From contig BCJJ01000017.1 of the NCBI GenBank assembly GCA_039545355.1, positions 897,949 to 961,948 of the forward strand: 64,000 nucleotides of DNA, read 5' to 3'. Each line of letters starts with the position of its first letter. Within the stretch, counting starts at the first letter, position 1. The notes under the pieces were generated by a model. It was not told the DNA's origin, ran no database searches, and was given only the letters and a program-made list of their open reading frames with translations. The position numbers and the translations under genes were made by a program. Below are positions 62,753-64,000 of the stretch, piece after piece. The stretch comes from Trichosporon coremiiforme (taxonomy: Eukaryota; Basidiomycota; Tremellomycetes; Trichosporonales; Trichosporonaceae).

Positions 62753-64000
62753 TTAGCGGATGAAGAACGACCCAATGACCTGGAACAGCGCGAACGCCGT
62801 GCAGGCCCAGAAACCCTTGGGGTATCCGCCGGGGTTGCCGTTGATGCTCGCGCTCCAGATCATGCCGCCGAGGGCGGGGCCGAAGAAGCGCGCGCACGAC
62901 ACGGTGCTCTGCGCGAGCCCGTTCGCGAGGCCGATCAGGTGCGGCGGGCTCATCGCGTTGATGAGAATCATGATCGAGGTGTACGCGAACGTACCGCCGC
63001 AGTAACGGATCGCGCTGATCAGCGTCATCATCGTCATGACGAAGGGGGTGCCGTTGTCCGCCTTGGTCGGCGAAGCGAACAGGTGCAGCAGCGGCACGAG
63101 CAGGTAGCCTGGCACGAAGAGCGCAGAGCCCAAGCGGAACATTTGCAGGTGCGAGAAGCGGCCGAGGGGAGGGCCGAGTCGCGGGAACAGGTAGAACTGA
63201 TAGATGAGCTGGCCGATGCACATGAGCGCGACGAGCAGCGAGTATGACGCGGGGCTGATACCGACACCGCCGGACTGGTAGGGCCTGAGAAAAGTTAGCG
63301 CTAGTCGACCAGCAAAACTTACGTGACGATGAAGGACAGGAAGATCTGACCGTGTGTCGAGTCGTGGCACGAGAGCAGACCATACTGCGCGATGACGAGC
63401 AGCGGGAGCTGCGCCCAGCGCGAAGGCTCCTTCTCGTTGATGCTGGGAGCGGGCGCCGAGACAGAGTCGGGGCGTCCCTCGCTGATGGCCGCAAGTCCGG
63501 AGGGAGCACCGACGCGGCGGACGGTACCCGTGGGGGAGAATAAGTCCTCGTTGGTCTCCTCGGGCGGCTCCTCGAACGCCGAGATACCGGGCGTCGAGGC
63601 GACACCAGTGTTGGAGAAGATCGAGGGGATGTGCTGCGACGACACGCTATGCCTTCTAGACGCGGAGGACGGCCGGCGCAGGTAGCGGGAGAAGTCGCTG
63701 CCGCCGCTGGTCATGCGGCGGCGGCTTGAACGGCGCGTGGAACCGTGGGAGATGCTGCCACGGGTAGGCGAAGAGGGAGCAGATGGGCTCGGCGTGACAT
63801 CGTCGTCGGCCGCGATGGACGAACCGGCGTCGTCGATGTCGATCAGGTTGGCCTCGTGCTCCTCGTCGGAGCCGTCCTCGTAGTCCTCGTCGTACTCGTC
63901 GTCATCGTCGAAAACAGCAGTGTCCTGGGCAACAGCAGCAGAAAGCCAGAGGTCGTTGATGTTGAAGTTGTTGTCCTCGTTGGCGAGCATGAGCTTCGTG
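62753..64000 (-). CDS. Major facilitator superfamily transporter, C-terminal half (partial, 5' end off the window)
   Basis: Exons complement(62753..63284, 63323..>64000) around a 38-nt intron. The visible part starts in a cytosolic loop after the first six helices: NFNINDLWLSAAVAQD, then a very acidic tract (DDDDEYDEDYEDGSDEEHE) and Ser/Arg-rich disorder (about 180 residues). The second helix bundle follows: QLPLLVIAQYGLLSCHDSTH, SYSLLVALMCIGQLIYQFYL, ALFVPGYLLVPLLH, YCGGTFAYTSIMILINAMSP and GLANGLAQSTVSCARFFGPA. It ends at FWACTAFALFQVIGSFFIR. The pattern matches the fungal YCR023C/ZRT-like general MFS group with a long central loop. The substrate is unknown. Confidence 0.87.

Overview
The window looks like nuclear DNA of a GC-rich basidiomycete yeast, most likely a Tremellomycete (Trichosporonales or a relative). 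That placement is an inference. It rests on very short GT-AG introns (many 35-50 nt, with CTAAC/CTGAC-like branch sites just before the AG), GC-rich codon usage, and closest protein resemblance to basidiomycete versions of PEX3, V-ATPase subunit B, MCM-binding protein, Mgm1, TAF1 and a Cdc15/Cdc7-type kinase. Nothing bacterial or viral was seen. All exon joins below were deduced by hand from splice sites and frame continuity.

Layout. 0-4 kb: a broken Tc1/mariner transposase fragment, a small secreted protein and PEX3. 4.3-7.5 kb: three tandem paralogues of a small helix-turn-helix-like protein, the first with a damaged or unresolved 5' end. 7.9-11.5 kb: two paralogous single-pass membrane proteins that share a C-terminal PPxY motif. 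12.5-16.2 kb: VMA2 and MCMBP, convergent. 17.4-24.4 kb: a small acidic-tailed protein and a giant disordered DUF1765 protein. 25.4-29.6 kb: gene-poor. 29.7-35.7 kb: MGM1, divergent from an unrecognised four-exon gene, then a possibly N-myristoylated protein. 35.9-41.5 kb: an Old Yellow Enzyme-like flavoprotein divergent from TAF1. 41.5-44.2 kb: a spacer with several short tandem repeats. 44.2-49.5 kb: a CH + kinase + C1 protein ending in a CaaX box, with a long repeat- and pyrimidine-rich leader up to about 51.4 kb. 51.4-57.6 kb: the largest gene-poor stretch. 57.6-64 kb: an AIF/FSP1-like oxidoreductase, an unrecognised nuclear-type protein, a LisH-WD40 protein and the 3' part of an MFS transporter that runs off the right edge.

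Most genes are unlinked housekeeping functions: peroxisome biogenesis, vacuolar acidification, replication, mitochondrial fusion, transcription initiation and septation/mitotic exit. No multi-gene pathway cluster is evident. The least expected elements are the tandem HTH family, the paired PY-motif membrane proteins, and the kinase that combines a CH domain, a C1 domain and a predicted prenylation signal.
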